18,491 nt of DNA from contig PBQF01000083.1 in the NCBI GenBank assembly GCA_002724975.1, positions 1 through 18,491 on the forward strand, in the 5' to 3' direction. Numbering within the stretch: position 1 is the first letter of the stretch; each line of letters starts with the position of its first letter. Shown here piece by piece: positions 8,400 to 16,232 of this stretch. Source of the DNA: Parcubacteria group bacterium. Lineage in GTDB: Bacteria; Patescibacteriota; Minisyncoccia; Phycocordibacterales; GCA-002724975. The notes under the pieces were generated by a model. It saw only the letters and a program-made list of their open reading frames with translations. It made no database searches and was not told the DNA's origin. A program made the position numbers and the translations under genes.

Positions 8400-9479
8400 C
8401 TAAATTTCTTGATCTTTCTTATACGATTTATTAGCCCTTTTACCAATAAAGTTCCAAAATTGATTTGCTGAAACACCTTTGCTAGATCTTTTAGATATTA
8501 AATTTTCAAATTTAAAAATTTCCCCTTTTTTTATTTTTTGATTAGCTACTAAAACTTTTCTTATATTATTTTTAATTTTTTTTTCCTCGTCATTGATTCT
8601 TTTAATAGAACTTCCTAAAATAATTTCAGTTGTTCTTATATTTTGCACCATTTGAGAAAATTCTTTAGGTTCCAATGATGATTTGTGGTCAGGTCCTATC
8701 AAATTATTATTTAAAGTAAAATGTTTTTCAATAATTTTTGATCCCAAACTTACAGCTATAACAGGTGTTATTAAAGATAAAGAATGATCTGAATACCCAA
8801 CATCCAAATTGAATTCTTTAATAAAGCTTTTTAGAACATTGAGGTTTAGGTCCTTTATTTTTGCTGGATAATTTGAAGTACAATGTAATATGGTCAACTT
8901 TTTTTTTAGTATTGGATACGCTTTTTTAAAATAGTTTTTTTTTAAAATTTTTTTACTAGGTAATTTAATTTTTCTTTTTTTAAAAGATAAATACCCATAA
9001 GCCAATACATTGATTGCATTCTTGATTTCATTGATATTGCTCATGCCTGTCGACATTATAAGTCTGTGATTCCTTAATCCGTGCTCAAATAATAATTGAT
9101 AATTTGTAATTTCTCCTGATGGAAGTTTGTGAATTTTTATTTTTAAAGTTTTACTTAGAAAATCTAAACTACCCATGTCAAAGGCTGAAGATAAAAATTG
9201 CAACCCCATCCTGCTGGAATATTTCTTTAAAATTTTATGATCACTAAATTTCAATTCGCATAACTTTAAAATTTGTAACGCTGACATTTTTTTTCTTAAA
9301 TTCTTTTTTTGGTATAAAACAACTTTGTTTTTTTCTGTAATGAGATTTTTTGGAATAAATGTTTGAAATTTAATAGCGTCTGCACCACAATATTTTGCGG
9401 ATTTTATTAACTTTTTTGCAATATTAATGTCGCCATTATGGTTTCCTCCCGCCTCAGCTATTATAAAAACTTTTCTCAT
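8400..9479 (-). CDS. neuB: Nonulosonate synthase (NeuB/LegI type)
   Basis: Condenses phosphoenolpyruvate with a six-carbon amino sugar to give a nine-carbon nonulosonic acid. The N-terminal TIM barrel shows IAEAGGNHNGD, ADAIKFQTF, KLPSGEITN, MSTGMSN, LHCTSNYPA, VGYSDHS and IEKHFTLN, in family order. A C-terminal SAF (antifreeze-like) domain covers roughly residues 300-359 (VLVANQKIKKGEIF to IGKRANK). The length of 359 is slightly above usual. The neighbouring legC, neuC and neuD types favour a legionaminic-type product over N-acetylneuraminic acid, but the substrate cannot be proved from sequence. It starts at ATG 9479, 21 bases after neuD, and ends four bases before neuA. Confidence 0.95.
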   Translation of the reverse strand: MRKVFIIAEAGGNHNGDINIAKKLIKSAKYCGADAIKFQTFIPKNLITEKNKVVLYQKKNLRKKMSALQILKLCELKFSDHKILKKYSSRMGLQFLSSAFDMGSLDFLSKTLKIKIHKLPSGEITNYQLLFEHGLRNHRLIMSTGMSNINEIKNAINVLAYGYLSFKKRKIKLPSKKILKKNYFKKAYPILKKKLTILHCTSNYPAKIKDLNLNVLKSFIKEFNLDVGYSDHSLSLITPVIAVSLGSKIIEKHFTLNNNLIGPDHKSSLEPKEFSQMVQNIRTTEIILGSSIKRINDEEKKIKNNIRKVLVANQKIKKGEIFKFENLISKRSSKGVSANQFWNFIGKRANKSYKKDQEI

Positions 9480-9500
9480 TTTTTAATTGGTAAAGAGATT

Positions 9501-10160
9501 TTATAAATATTTTTTTCCGTATATCCAATCACTTACTCTTTTTGCTGGAATTCCATAATACAAACTATTTCCTTCACAATCTGAATTTACGTAGGATTGG
9601 GCTCCAATAATCGTATTATTCTTAATTGTAATATTATGTTTAATGGATGATCCTATTCCAATGTAACAGTATTTCCCGATTAAAACATTGCCTCCAGTAT
9701 TAACTCCTGGACCAGTGCTTGAAAAATCATCTAATATATTATCGTGATTTAATGATGAGTTAGTATTTATAAGACAATGTGACCCTATTTTAGATCTACC
9801 GTTTATAACGACACCAGTAACAATAACCGAACCTTCTCCCACACTAGACGTATCACAAAAGCTTACTGATGGATGTTTTAAAGTTCTCCATATGAATTTA
9901 TTATTTATTTTATGAACCTCGTCCACAACTTCTTTTCTAATGTAATTACATCCGATAGCAACAATCCCACTTATATCAGAATTATTAAGTAGCGATTTAT
10001 TTTGCTCAATTTTTCCCAAATATTTTAATTGTTTTAAGTTTTTTGTATTTTTATTTTCTATATCAATATAGCCAACAAGATTGTAGGATTTGTTCTCAAT
10101 AATAATTTTTAAAACAACTTCGGAGTAATCGCCGCTACCAAAAATAATTATTTTTTTCAC
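9501..10160 (-). CDS. neuD: Sugar N-acyltransferase (NeuD/PglD/LegH type)
   Basis: Acetylates (or otherwise acylates) the amino group put on a nucleotide sugar by the preceding aminotransferase, using acyl-CoA. An N-terminal Rossmann-like domain (KIIIFGSGDYSEVV, 3-16) is followed by a left-handed beta-helix of hexapeptide repeats from about residue 105. The catalytic His is likely H139 in SSLNHDN, and the C-terminal loop has the family GIPAKRV. The start is GTG at 10160: its G coincides with the last base of the aminotransferase TAG (TAGTG), and no ATG fits the conserved N-terminus. The 219-residue length is normal. The overlap implies coupled translation with the aminotransferase, consistent with consecutive steps. 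Confidence 0.92.
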   Translation of the reverse strand: MKKIIIFGSGDYSEVVLKIIIENKSYNLVGYIDIENKNTKNLKQLKYLGKIEQNKSLLNNSDISGIVAIGCNYIRKEVVDEVHKINNKFIWRTLKHPSVSFCDTSSVGEGSVIVTGVVINGRSKIGSHCLINTNSSLNHDNILDDFSSTGPGVNTGGNVLIGKYCYIGIGSSIKHNITIKNNTIIGAQSYVNSDCEGNSLYYGIPAKRVSDWIYGKKYL

Positions 10161-11302
10161 TAAATTTCTCCTAAAAATTTTTTAACTTTATTAATTATTT
10201 TGCGTTGTAAGTTTATCGATATTCCTGATGATGAAGGTAGTACAATAGTTCTTTTCCAGAAAAAATTCGTAAATTTCATATCCTCGGACATAAATTTTGA
10301 ATAAGGTCTTTGTAAATGCAGTGGAATCCAAAAATATTTACTTTCAATATTTGCCTTATTTAAATAATTAAAGTTTTTTTTAACATTTTTTATGTTTTTT
10401 AATAAATAGAAAAAAGTCCAAGGAACTCCATTTTGCCAATATTGTTTTTTAGGAATTGCTATTTTCTTAATATTTGAAAAAGATTTAGTATACCTAAGAA
10501 AAATCTTTTTCTTTCTATTCAAAATTTTTTTGAATTTTTCTAGTTGGGCTAAACCAATAGCTGCTTGAATATTATTGATTTTATAATTAAAACCTACTTC
10601 TGTATATTTGTAGCTATTTTTTCTTTTTCCTATATTGGATAAGATTTTAATCTTGTTGAAAATTTTATTATTGTTAGTTGCAATAATGCCGCCGCCGCCA
10701 CATGTAAATGTTTTATTTCCATTAAAAGAATAACATGTTGTAAAATTAAATTTTGAAATCATTTTATTTTTAAATGTTGAGCCATGAGCTGCCGCACCAT
10801 CTAATAAAACTTTTAAGTGATATTTTTTAGATAGTTTTTCTAATTTTTCTAAATCAGGACTCAAGCCAAAAGTAAAAACTGGAATTATTCCTCTAATCAC
10901 TTGTTTTGTTTTTTTTAAATAGCATATATTTTTCTTTATATATGTTTTGTTATTTAAAGTTTTTTCAACTTTGTTCAGATCGATTGTTAAATTGTCACTT
11001 GATATATCAAAAAACCAAGGTTCTGCTTGACAATATAAAATAGCATTTGCTGTCGCGGCAAATGTATAAGATGGCAAAATCATTAAATCATTTTTTTTAA
11101 CACCCAATGCTTTTAAGGATAAGTGCAATGCTGAAGTGCCCGAATTTAATGCGGCAGCACAATTATATTTATATATCTTTTTAAATTTATTCTCAAACTT
11201 GCTTATAAATTTACCAACAGCAGAAACATGATTTTCTTTGATGCATTCATTTAAATATTTTTTTTCGTTACCTGTTAAATAAGGAACAGAGATATTTATC
11301 AT
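10160..11302 (-). CDS. legC: PLP-dependent sugar aminotransferase, LegC family
   Basis: Transfers an amino group to C4 of a 4-keto-6-deoxy nucleotide sugar. The N-terminus (ISVPYLTGNEKKYLNECI, VSAVGKF) is characteristic of LegC rather than of generic DegT proteins. PLP-site features are NSGTSALH (53-60), the aspartate D168 in LLDGAAAHG, and the Schiff-base lysine K197 in SFNGNKTFTCGGGG. The length of 380 residues is normal. It is followed at once by the neuD-type acyltransferase through a one-base overlap, matching the order transamination then acylation. It requires a 4-keto substrate, and no clear dehydratase is present in the window. Start ATG at 11302, nine bases after the SDR stop. Confidence 0.92.
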   Translation of the reverse strand: MINISVPYLTGNEKKYLNECIKENHVSAVGKFISKFENKFKKIYKYNCAAALNSGTSALHLSLKALGVKKNDLMILPSYTFAATANAILYCQAEPWFFDISSDNLTIDLNKVEKTLNNKTYIKKNICYLKKTKQVIRGIIPVFTFGLSPDLEKLEKLSKKYHLKVLLDGAAAHGSTFKNKMISKFNFTTCYSFNGNKTFTCGGGGIIATNNNKIFNKIKILSNIGKRKNSYKYTEVGFNYKINNIQAAIGLAQLEKFKKILNRKKKIFLRYTKSFSNIKKIAIPKKQYWQNGVPWTFFYLLKNIKNVKKNFNYLNKANIESKYFWIPLHLQRPYSKFMSEDMKFTNFFWKRTIVLPSSSGISINLQRKIINKVKKFLGEI

Positions 11303-11311
11303 GTAAAACTT

Positions 11312-12292
11312 TTAATTCCTATATTTTTGTGAATTAAGGTCTGAATATAAATTCTTTTTCAGAGAGAAAAAAATTTCTTCCATAGCTTCAACAATTTTTT
11401 TTGATGGTTGATAATTAAGAATATTATATATTTTGTCAAAGTTAACTCTGTAACTTCTTAAATCTGGATCTTTATCAACAACATTAATTTTAAGATTAGA
11501 CACAAAATTTTCTTTTATTAATCTTGCAATTTCAATTTTTTGAAAATTTTCATCATTTGTTCCCAAATTAAACACTTGAGACTTAATCTTTGATTCCTCT
11601 GATTGTAGAACATTATGGAATATTCTTGAAGGCTCGCCAACCCACATTAATGGTCGCCACATTTTTGGTCCCAAGATAGTGATTTCGTTTTTTTTAAATG
11701 CATCTAAAACCAGGTGATTTACTATTAAATCAAATCTCATTCTTGCTGAAATTCCGTGAACGGTTGATGGTCTGAAAATTGTTATATTTAATTTATCTGA
11801 AAATTTATTCAATAATTCTTTTTCAGAATTAATTTTACTAATAGCATACAGCGATACTGGTTTAAGAACCGTATTTTCATCTGCTACCTGGTTAATATCC
11901 TGCACACCGTAACTACTAGCAGTCGACATAAAAATAAAGTTTTTTACTCCATAGTGAGCTGATACTTCAGCTAATTTTAAAGTTGCCAAAAAATTTACAG
12001 AATTAGTTTCTTCTTTATTTTTTTTGCAAGCTTTTTCTCCTACTATTGCTGCCAAATGTATGACAGATTGATTATTTTTTAGGTGATGTTTATACAATTC
12101 TATATTTCTAATGTCACAATTTTTGAATTGAAATTTAGAGTTACCTAACAAGCCTTTTAAAGATTCTGATCCAAAGCTTAATTTATCAACAACCATAACT
12201 TTGTAACCTTTTTCTAATAAATACCTAGTAACCCAAGAACCAATATAGCCAGCTCCACCAGTTATTAAAACATTATTGTTTTTTAAATCCAA
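11312..12292 (-). CDS. Nucleotide-sugar epimerase/reductase-like SDR
   Basis: Extended SDR of 326 residues. The NAD-binding motif is TGGAGYIGS (11-19), VIHLAAIVGE follows (77-86), and the catalytic pair is Y149/K153 (YAISK). The catalytic-loop sequence is FMSTASSYG, so the Asp-Glu of classic 4,6-dehydratases is absent. Overall it looks like UDP-glucose 4-epimerase relatives that begin their substrate loop with AAIVGxxAC. The start is TTG at 12292, supported by a good Shine-Dalgarno (GGAG, seven bases upstream) and by the normal distance to the Rossmann motif. It overlaps the dehydrogenase gene by 10 bases. Its position between dehydrogenase and legC makes it the only local candidate for the missing dehydratase or an epimerisation step, but the sequence does not decide. 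Confidence 0.87.
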   Translation of the reverse strand: MDLKNNNVLITGGAGYIGSWVTRYLLEKGYKVMVVDKLSFGSESLKGLLGNSKFQFKNCDIRNIELYKHHLKNNQSVIHLAAIVGEKACKKNKEETNSVNFLATLKLAEVSAHYGVKNFIFMSTASSYGVQDINQVADENTVLKPVSLYAISKINSEKELLNKFSDKLNITIFRPSTVHGISARMRFDLIVNHLVLDAFKKNEITILGPKMWRPLMWVGEPSRIFHNVLQSEESKIKSQVFNLGTNDENFQKIEIARLIKENFVSNLKINVVDKDPDLRSYRVNFDKIYNILNYQPSKKIVEAMEEIFFSLKKNLYSDLNSQKYRN

Positions 12293-13593
12293 TTTTTTTC
12301 TCCAGATAAAATATAATTGATCTTTTTTGCTTTTAATGTATTTAAACTATTTTTAAATTCTCCCGTATTATCAATAAAATATTTGCATTTTAAATTCCTT
12401 AAAATTTTATTTTTGTTCTTTACAAAATTATAATGATTGACTGAATAAATTATACAGTCAAATGAAGAAAGATCTTTTGGAAATTTAAAAGTATTTGCGT
12501 TTGCAATTTTTTTAATTTCTTTATTTGAAAAATATGGATCGAATATTTTAACAGAAATTTTATTACTTTTTAGTTTTTTTATAAAAGGTATAATAGGTGA
12601 TAGTGTAGACACTTTTAAGTTTGATTTATACGACAAACCAAGTATTCCAACTTTTTTACATTTTTTTTTTATTACTGAATTTGCTATTAAAATATTAATA
12701 TGATTATCTGTTTTGATAGCTTGTTGTAAAATCCCTAAAGATTTTTTTTTAAGTGATCCAGAAATTACATATTTGCTCGAAAGAGGAATGCAATATCCAC
12801 CACTACCAAAACCTGGATAAAAAGTACCAATATTCCATTTTGTTCCAACAAGTTTTAACGTCTCCCTTATGTTATCTTTGGGATAAGCTAAAGAAAGCTG
12901 ATTAGCCAAAGCAATATCAACGTGTCTATAACAATTTTCAAAGCTTTTAACCATTTCAGCAACTTGATGGGAAGATGCCATGTGCAATTTTCTACAAACT
13001 ATTCCTAATATTTTTTTACACAAGAATGATGACTCTTTGTTTATTCCGCCAAATACTCTATCCATATTTGTTAGATTTTTCGTACCATCAACAAACCAAT
13101 CTCTCCTGGGAGCAATCGCAAACAAGAACTTTTTATTTTTAATTTCTTTTATTAAATATTTTTGTATTATTTTATCAGCAGTTCCAGGTGTAAGAGTAGA
13201 TTCAATTATTATAATTCCAGAAGATGAAACTTTTTTAATATTTTTTATAGTTTTTTGTAATATATTCATTAAAGGTTTTCCATTTTTTTCAGTTGGTATA
13301 CAGACAAAATTAACTTCGGGATCAATTTTCTCAATTTCCGATAATTCGCTCTTAAAAGATAATTTTCCTTTTTTTACATAAGGTTTTATTTCAAAGCCTA
13401 ACCATTTTTTAAAATCATCATTTTTTATAAAACCTCTTGAAAGACTGTTAACCAATTTTTTATCAACATCATAACCACAAGCCTTTATGTTTTTTTGGGA
13501 AAAGAATGCCATGGTTGAAAGACCTATATATCCCGTACCCCAAACACATACGGGTTTTTTATTATTTAATAAATTATTGTATATCTTGTTCAA
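12283..13593 (-). CDS. Nucleotide-sugar dehydrogenase (UDP-Glc/GDP-Man DH superfamily)
   Basis: Oxidises the C6 hydroxyl of an NDP-sugar to a uronic acid in two NAD-dependent steps. The sequence shows a Rossmann motif VWGTGYIGL (17-25), ESTLTPGTAD (131-140), the middle-domain helix EMVKSFENCYRHVDIALANQ with catalytic Lys215, and GFGSGGYCIP with catalytic Cys268. The UDP-binding C-terminal domain begins near KKVGILGLSYK. Length is 436 residues, normal. The motif that usually reads PER or PEF, with a conserved Glu, is APRRDWF here (161-167). Substrate could be a UDP-N-acetylhexosamine, as in WecC/WbpA, but is undetermined. The start is TTG at 13593, one base after the neuC stop, with no obvious Shine-Dalgarno. 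Confidence 0.88.
   Translation of the reverse strand: MNKIYNNLLNNKKPVCVWGTGYIGLSTMAFFSQKNIKACGYDVDKKLVNSLSRGFIKNDDFKKWLGFEIKPYVKKGKLSFKSELSEIEKIDPEVNFVCIPTEKNGKPLMNILQKTIKNIKKVSSSGIIIIESTLTPGTADKIIQKYLIKEIKNKKFLFAIAPRRDWFVDGTKNLTNMDRVFGGINKESSFLCKKILGIVCRKLHMASSHQVAEMVKSFENCYRHVDIALANQLSLAYPKDNIRETLKLVGTKWNIGTFYPGFGSGGYCIPLSSKYVISGSLKKKSLGILQQAIKTDNHINILIANSVIKKKCKKVGILGLSYKSNLKVSTLSPIIPFIKKLKSNKISVKIFDPYFSNKEIKKIANANTFKFPKDLSSFDCIIYSVNHYNFVKNKNKILRNLKCKYFIDNTGEFKNSLNTLKAKKINYILSGEKNWI
12300..12303 (-). promoter_or_regulatory. Shine-Dalgarno GGAG deciding a TTG start
   Basis: GGAG followed by seven A and then TTG at 12292. It is one of the few clear ribosome binding sites in the window and supports the TTG start of the SDR gene that overlaps the dehydrogenase by 10 bases. 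Confidence 0.6.
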
Positions 13594-13594
13594 T

Positions 13595-14758
13595 TTAAAA
13601 TTTTATATCTTTAAAGTTTTTTTTAAGAATTTTTTCTTTATTCATTTTTAAAACCTGAGAAAAATGTTTAATAAATTTGATGCAGGCGCTACCATTCCTA
13701 AAGGGATTTTTAGCTATCTTAACTTTTTCTCTAAACAATTTTGAACTACATTTTTTTATAGCTTTATCAATATCTATAAATTTTATTAGACAATTAATTA
13801 CATTTTTTGGGATAATTCTACCCAATTGGCGTTCACCTAAATTTATAGCTGGTATCCGAAATGAAGATGTTTCAATAATACCACTGGAAGAGTTTCCAAT
13901 TACAAGATGTGATAATGATAATGCTGAGGCATAATCTAAACCAAGATATTTAACGCTTTTTATATGTGAAAATTTTTTTTCATAAAATAAAATTCTTTTA
14001 TTAATAATATCACTGTTGGCATCATAATTTGTAAGTGTTATTAAAACATTGTACTCATTTTTTTTTGACAAAACTTTAAGCAATGTTTCAATCTGATAAG
14101 ATATTTTTTCGTAATTAATACTTTCAGAATTAAAACTAACTAGCATTATTTTTTTTTCAGGATTCAAAAAATATTTTTTACAAAAAGCATTTTTTTTTAA
14201 TTTATAAGAACTTAATAAATTATCCAATGACGGTGATCCAATTACTTTGATTCTCCACTTTTCTTCTCCCATCTGCATAATCCTCTTTTTGTAAACATTA
14301 TTGGAAACATAATGAATATGAGACATTTTTGTAGTAGCATGACGATACAATTCATCAAAAGAACCCTTTGAAATTTCACCTCCGTGAATATGTACAACTG
14401 GAATTTTAAATTGAACTGCGGTACATGCTGCAGATAAAGTTTCATATCTGTCACCTATTAAAATTAAAAAATCAAAATTATTTTTAACAAAAATTTTGGA
14501 AAAGAAATTTACATACATTGAAAATTGATCAGATAAATTTTTAGCACTAGATTTTTTATAAACCATTTTCATTTTTTGACTAATTTGGTAACCGTCTTTA
14601 AGAATTGCTTTATAACTTAAGCCAAATTTTTTTTCAAAATGGAGTCCCAGAGCTATCAAATTTAAATCAATATTTTTTTTTTCTCTGAGACAGGATAATA
14701 TGGGTTTCCAAATATTCCAATCAAGACGACCCAATGTAAGAGCAGCAATTTTGTACAT
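13595..14758 (-). CDS. neuC: Hydrolysing UDP/GDP-N-acetylhexosamine 2-epimerase (NeuC/LegG type)
   Basis: Removes the nucleotide and inverts C2 to give the free mannosamine-type sugar used by the NeuB synthase. Family motifs are ILIGDRYE (99-106), VVHIHGGEISKG (121-132), ELYRHATTKMSHIHYVSN (136-153), KVIGSPSLDN (171-180) and VIGNSSSGIIE (286-296). Length is 387 residues, as expected. The N-terminus reads LTLGRLDWNIWKP where many relatives have TGSRADYGL, so it sits in a divergent branch. It starts with ATG at 14758, just after the degraded aminotransferase, and is the first intact gene of the nonulosonate block. In legionaminic pathways the substrate is the 2,4-diacetamido-2,4,6-trideoxy sugar nucleotide, which the context favours. 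Confidence 0.92.
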   Translation of the reverse strand: MYKIAALTLGRLDWNIWKPILSCLREKKNIDLNLIALGLHFEKKFGLSYKAILKDGYQISQKMKMVYKKSSAKNLSDQFSMYVNFFSKIFVKNNFDFLILIGDRYETLSAACTAVQFKIPVVHIHGGEISKGSFDELYRHATTKMSHIHYVSNNVYKKRIMQMGEEKWRIKVIGSPSLDNLLSSYKLKKNAFCKKYFLNPEKKIMLVSFNSESINYEKISYQIETLLKVLSKKNEYNVLITLTNYDANSDIINKRILFYEKKFSHIKSVKYLGLDYASALSLSHLVIGNSSSGIIETSSFRIPAINLGERQLGRIIPKNVINCLIKFIDIDKAIKKCSSKLFREKVKIAKNPFRNGSACIKFIKHFSQVLKMNKEKILKKNFKDIKF

Positions 14759-14770
14759 TTAAATATTTAA

Positions 14771-15097
14771 TTAACAGTATTTTCGCAAATCTATTAATGC
14801 TTTCTTAACTGATAAAACCATGTAATCAAACTGTTTTTCTGTCATTCAAATATGGAATGGAAATGAAATCATATTATTAAAAAATTTTTCGGTATTTTTA
14901 CATTTGTGTTTGCCCAAACCCATTTTTTTAAATAATGAATATTTAGTAAGAGGATAATATTGTACTACACATTTTATTGAATAATCATTTAATGTTGCAA
15001 TATCAAAAAGTTGATTTCTTAATGAAAAAATCAGATGACCATTTTTTTTTAAACTAAGTGACGAAAAAAAAGTTTTTTGAACTTGTTTAATATCCAT
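14771..15097 (-). pseudogene. C-terminal remnant of a DegT/DnrJ/EryC1/StrS aminotransferase
   Basis: The frame from ATG 15097 to the TGA at 14846-14848 gives 83 residues that match only the C-terminal part of a DegT-type sugar aminotransferase: CVVQYYPLTKYSLFKKMGLG, then CKNTEKFFNNMISFPFHI. In relatives this motif goes on with Trp-Met and a helix. Here the same frame does continue after the stop with MTEKQFDYMVLSVKKALID to a TAA at 14771, so a TGG-to-TGA change is likely. The PLP lysine, the SGT motif and most of the ~380-residue protein are missing, and the frame is closed just upstream. I call it non-functional. The intact aminotransferase at 10160-11302 belongs to a different subfamily, so this is not a copy of it. 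Confidence 0.75.
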
Positions 15098-15103
15098 TAT
15101 ATT

Positions 15104-15230
15104 TTATATTTTTTTCATAATAAGTTTTATATTTCTGCGCTAATATTCTGCATATGAAGGTAGAACTAAATCTTTGTCTGAGTACCCTTTGACATAATTA
15201 ACAGTTTTTTTATGTCCATTTATTGTTCTT
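15104..15230 (-). pseudogene. Unassigned frameshifted coding trace
   Basis: Downstream of, and slightly overlapping, the end of the oxidoreductase gene, one frame reads NGHKKTVNYVKGYSDKDLV then LPSYAEY and stops. The next frame carries on plausibly as AQKYKTYYEKNIKYN and then stops. The amino-acid character is protein-like and a single indel near 15150 would join the two parts. I do not recognise the family. It may be the remains of another gene or an N-terminal piece of the aminotransferase remnant, but nothing in the sequence settles that. Low confidence. Confidence 0.3.
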
Positions 15231-16232
15231 AAGATTCATAGCAAATTGTAAAGTCTTAATACCGTTATAAATCGACAGGTTTTTTTTGATAATTTTTTTT
15301 TCTTTTATATTTTTAACAAAAAATTTCATTTCATTTATAAAAGTTAAATTCCTTGAAAATAAAAAACGTTTTTTAAAGACCAACTTATTACTATATTTCT
15401 GAAAATAATTTCTATTTAAATCAGCATATAAAATACCTTTTTCTAAAATTATTTTTATATATCTTTTTTTTGGACGAGTATAATAATTTAAATGTAAATT
15501 TACGGTAAATTTTTCTCCTTTTTTTGTTACAAGAAAACTAGAATTCAAAGTATCTTCAACATCGATATCAAGTTTGCTATTTTTGGATATATGTGATGAA
15601 ATGATTTTAATTTTATAATCTGAAAAAAGATCCAAAAAATAGTCAATTTCATGAATTAAAGTTAAAACAACACCGCCACCTAAGATTTTTTTTGAAGCAA
15701 AAGAAGTTCTATAATCTTCATATTTGTGAAAATCCGCAAGATGTTCACCATTAAATATTTCTATATGATTTATCTTACCCAAGTTTTTTTTTTTTAAATA
15801 TTTTTTTAAATAAATATATAATGGATTAAATCTTGTCTGATATCCCACCATAGAAATAATATTAGTCTTTTTTGTAAGAAGTTTTTTTAATTTATTTAAT
15901 TTATTTTCATTGTGTGCAAGTGGCTTTTCAATAAAAACATTTACGTTTTTTTCTATACATTTTATAGTTTGATCTAAGTGAAAAGAGGTTGGGGAGCATA
16001 TAACAGCAAAATTAGGCTTCTCTTTTAAAGCTAGATTCAAGTTTTTATAATATTTAATATTGTATTTTTCTTTTAAGCTTTTTGTACTTCTAGAAATTTT
16101 CAAATTATTCGTTAAAATCGGAACCTTAAATATTTTTCTAACTGCTATAAATTTAAATTTAGGATTAATTTTATATAAATTTCTCAGATGCCTTTGTCCA
16201 ATAGAGCCCAAGCCGATTAAAAGAATTTTCAT
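15210..16232 (-). CDS. Gfo/Idh/MocA family NAD(P)-dependent oxidoreductase
   Basis: Sugar oxidoreductase of 340 residues. The N-terminal Rossmann motif is IGLGSIGQRHL (6-16), the diagnostic EKP is at 102-104 (FIEKPLAHN), and the C-terminal domain carries GGGVVLTLIHEIDYFLDLF (186-204), with the His-Asp positions usual for catalysis. No signal peptide. Its ATG overlaps the TAA of the TIM-barrel gene by one base (TAATG), so the two are probably co-translated and may act on the same sugar, for example isomerisation and oxidation or reduction of an amino-sugar precursor. It looks intact, although both flanking regions contain degraded genes, so it may have lost its pathway. Substrate unknown. Confidence 0.9.
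   Translation of the reverse strand: MKILLIGLGSIGQRHLRNLYKINPKFKFIAVRKIFKVPILTNNLKISRSTKSLKEKYNIKYYKNLNLALKEKPNFAVICSPTSFHLDQTIKCIEKNVNVFIEKPLAHNENKLNKLKKLLTKKTNIISMVGYQTRFNPLYIYLKKYLKKKNLGKINHIEIFNGEHLADFHKYEDYRTSFASKKILGGGVVLTLIHEIDYFLDLFSDYKIKIISSHISKNSKLDIDVEDTLNSSFLVTKKGEKFTVNLHLNYYTRPKKRYIKIILEKGILYADLNRNYFQKYSNKLVFKKRFLFSRNLTFINEMKFFVKNIKEKKIIKKNLSIYNGIKTLQFAMNLKNNKWT

Noticed and set aside
8396..8476. Upstream extension of the neuA reading frame
   Set aside because: It would overlap the SAF domain of neuB by 77 bases and add residues not seen in the family; the ATG at 8395 puts the nucleotide-binding loop at its normal position.
14242..14454. Minus-strand ORF of 70 codons inside neuC
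   Set aside because: It is an alternative frame of the conserved HGGE region of neuC and has no independent support. The same applies to 5251-5502 inside the pseA-like gene.
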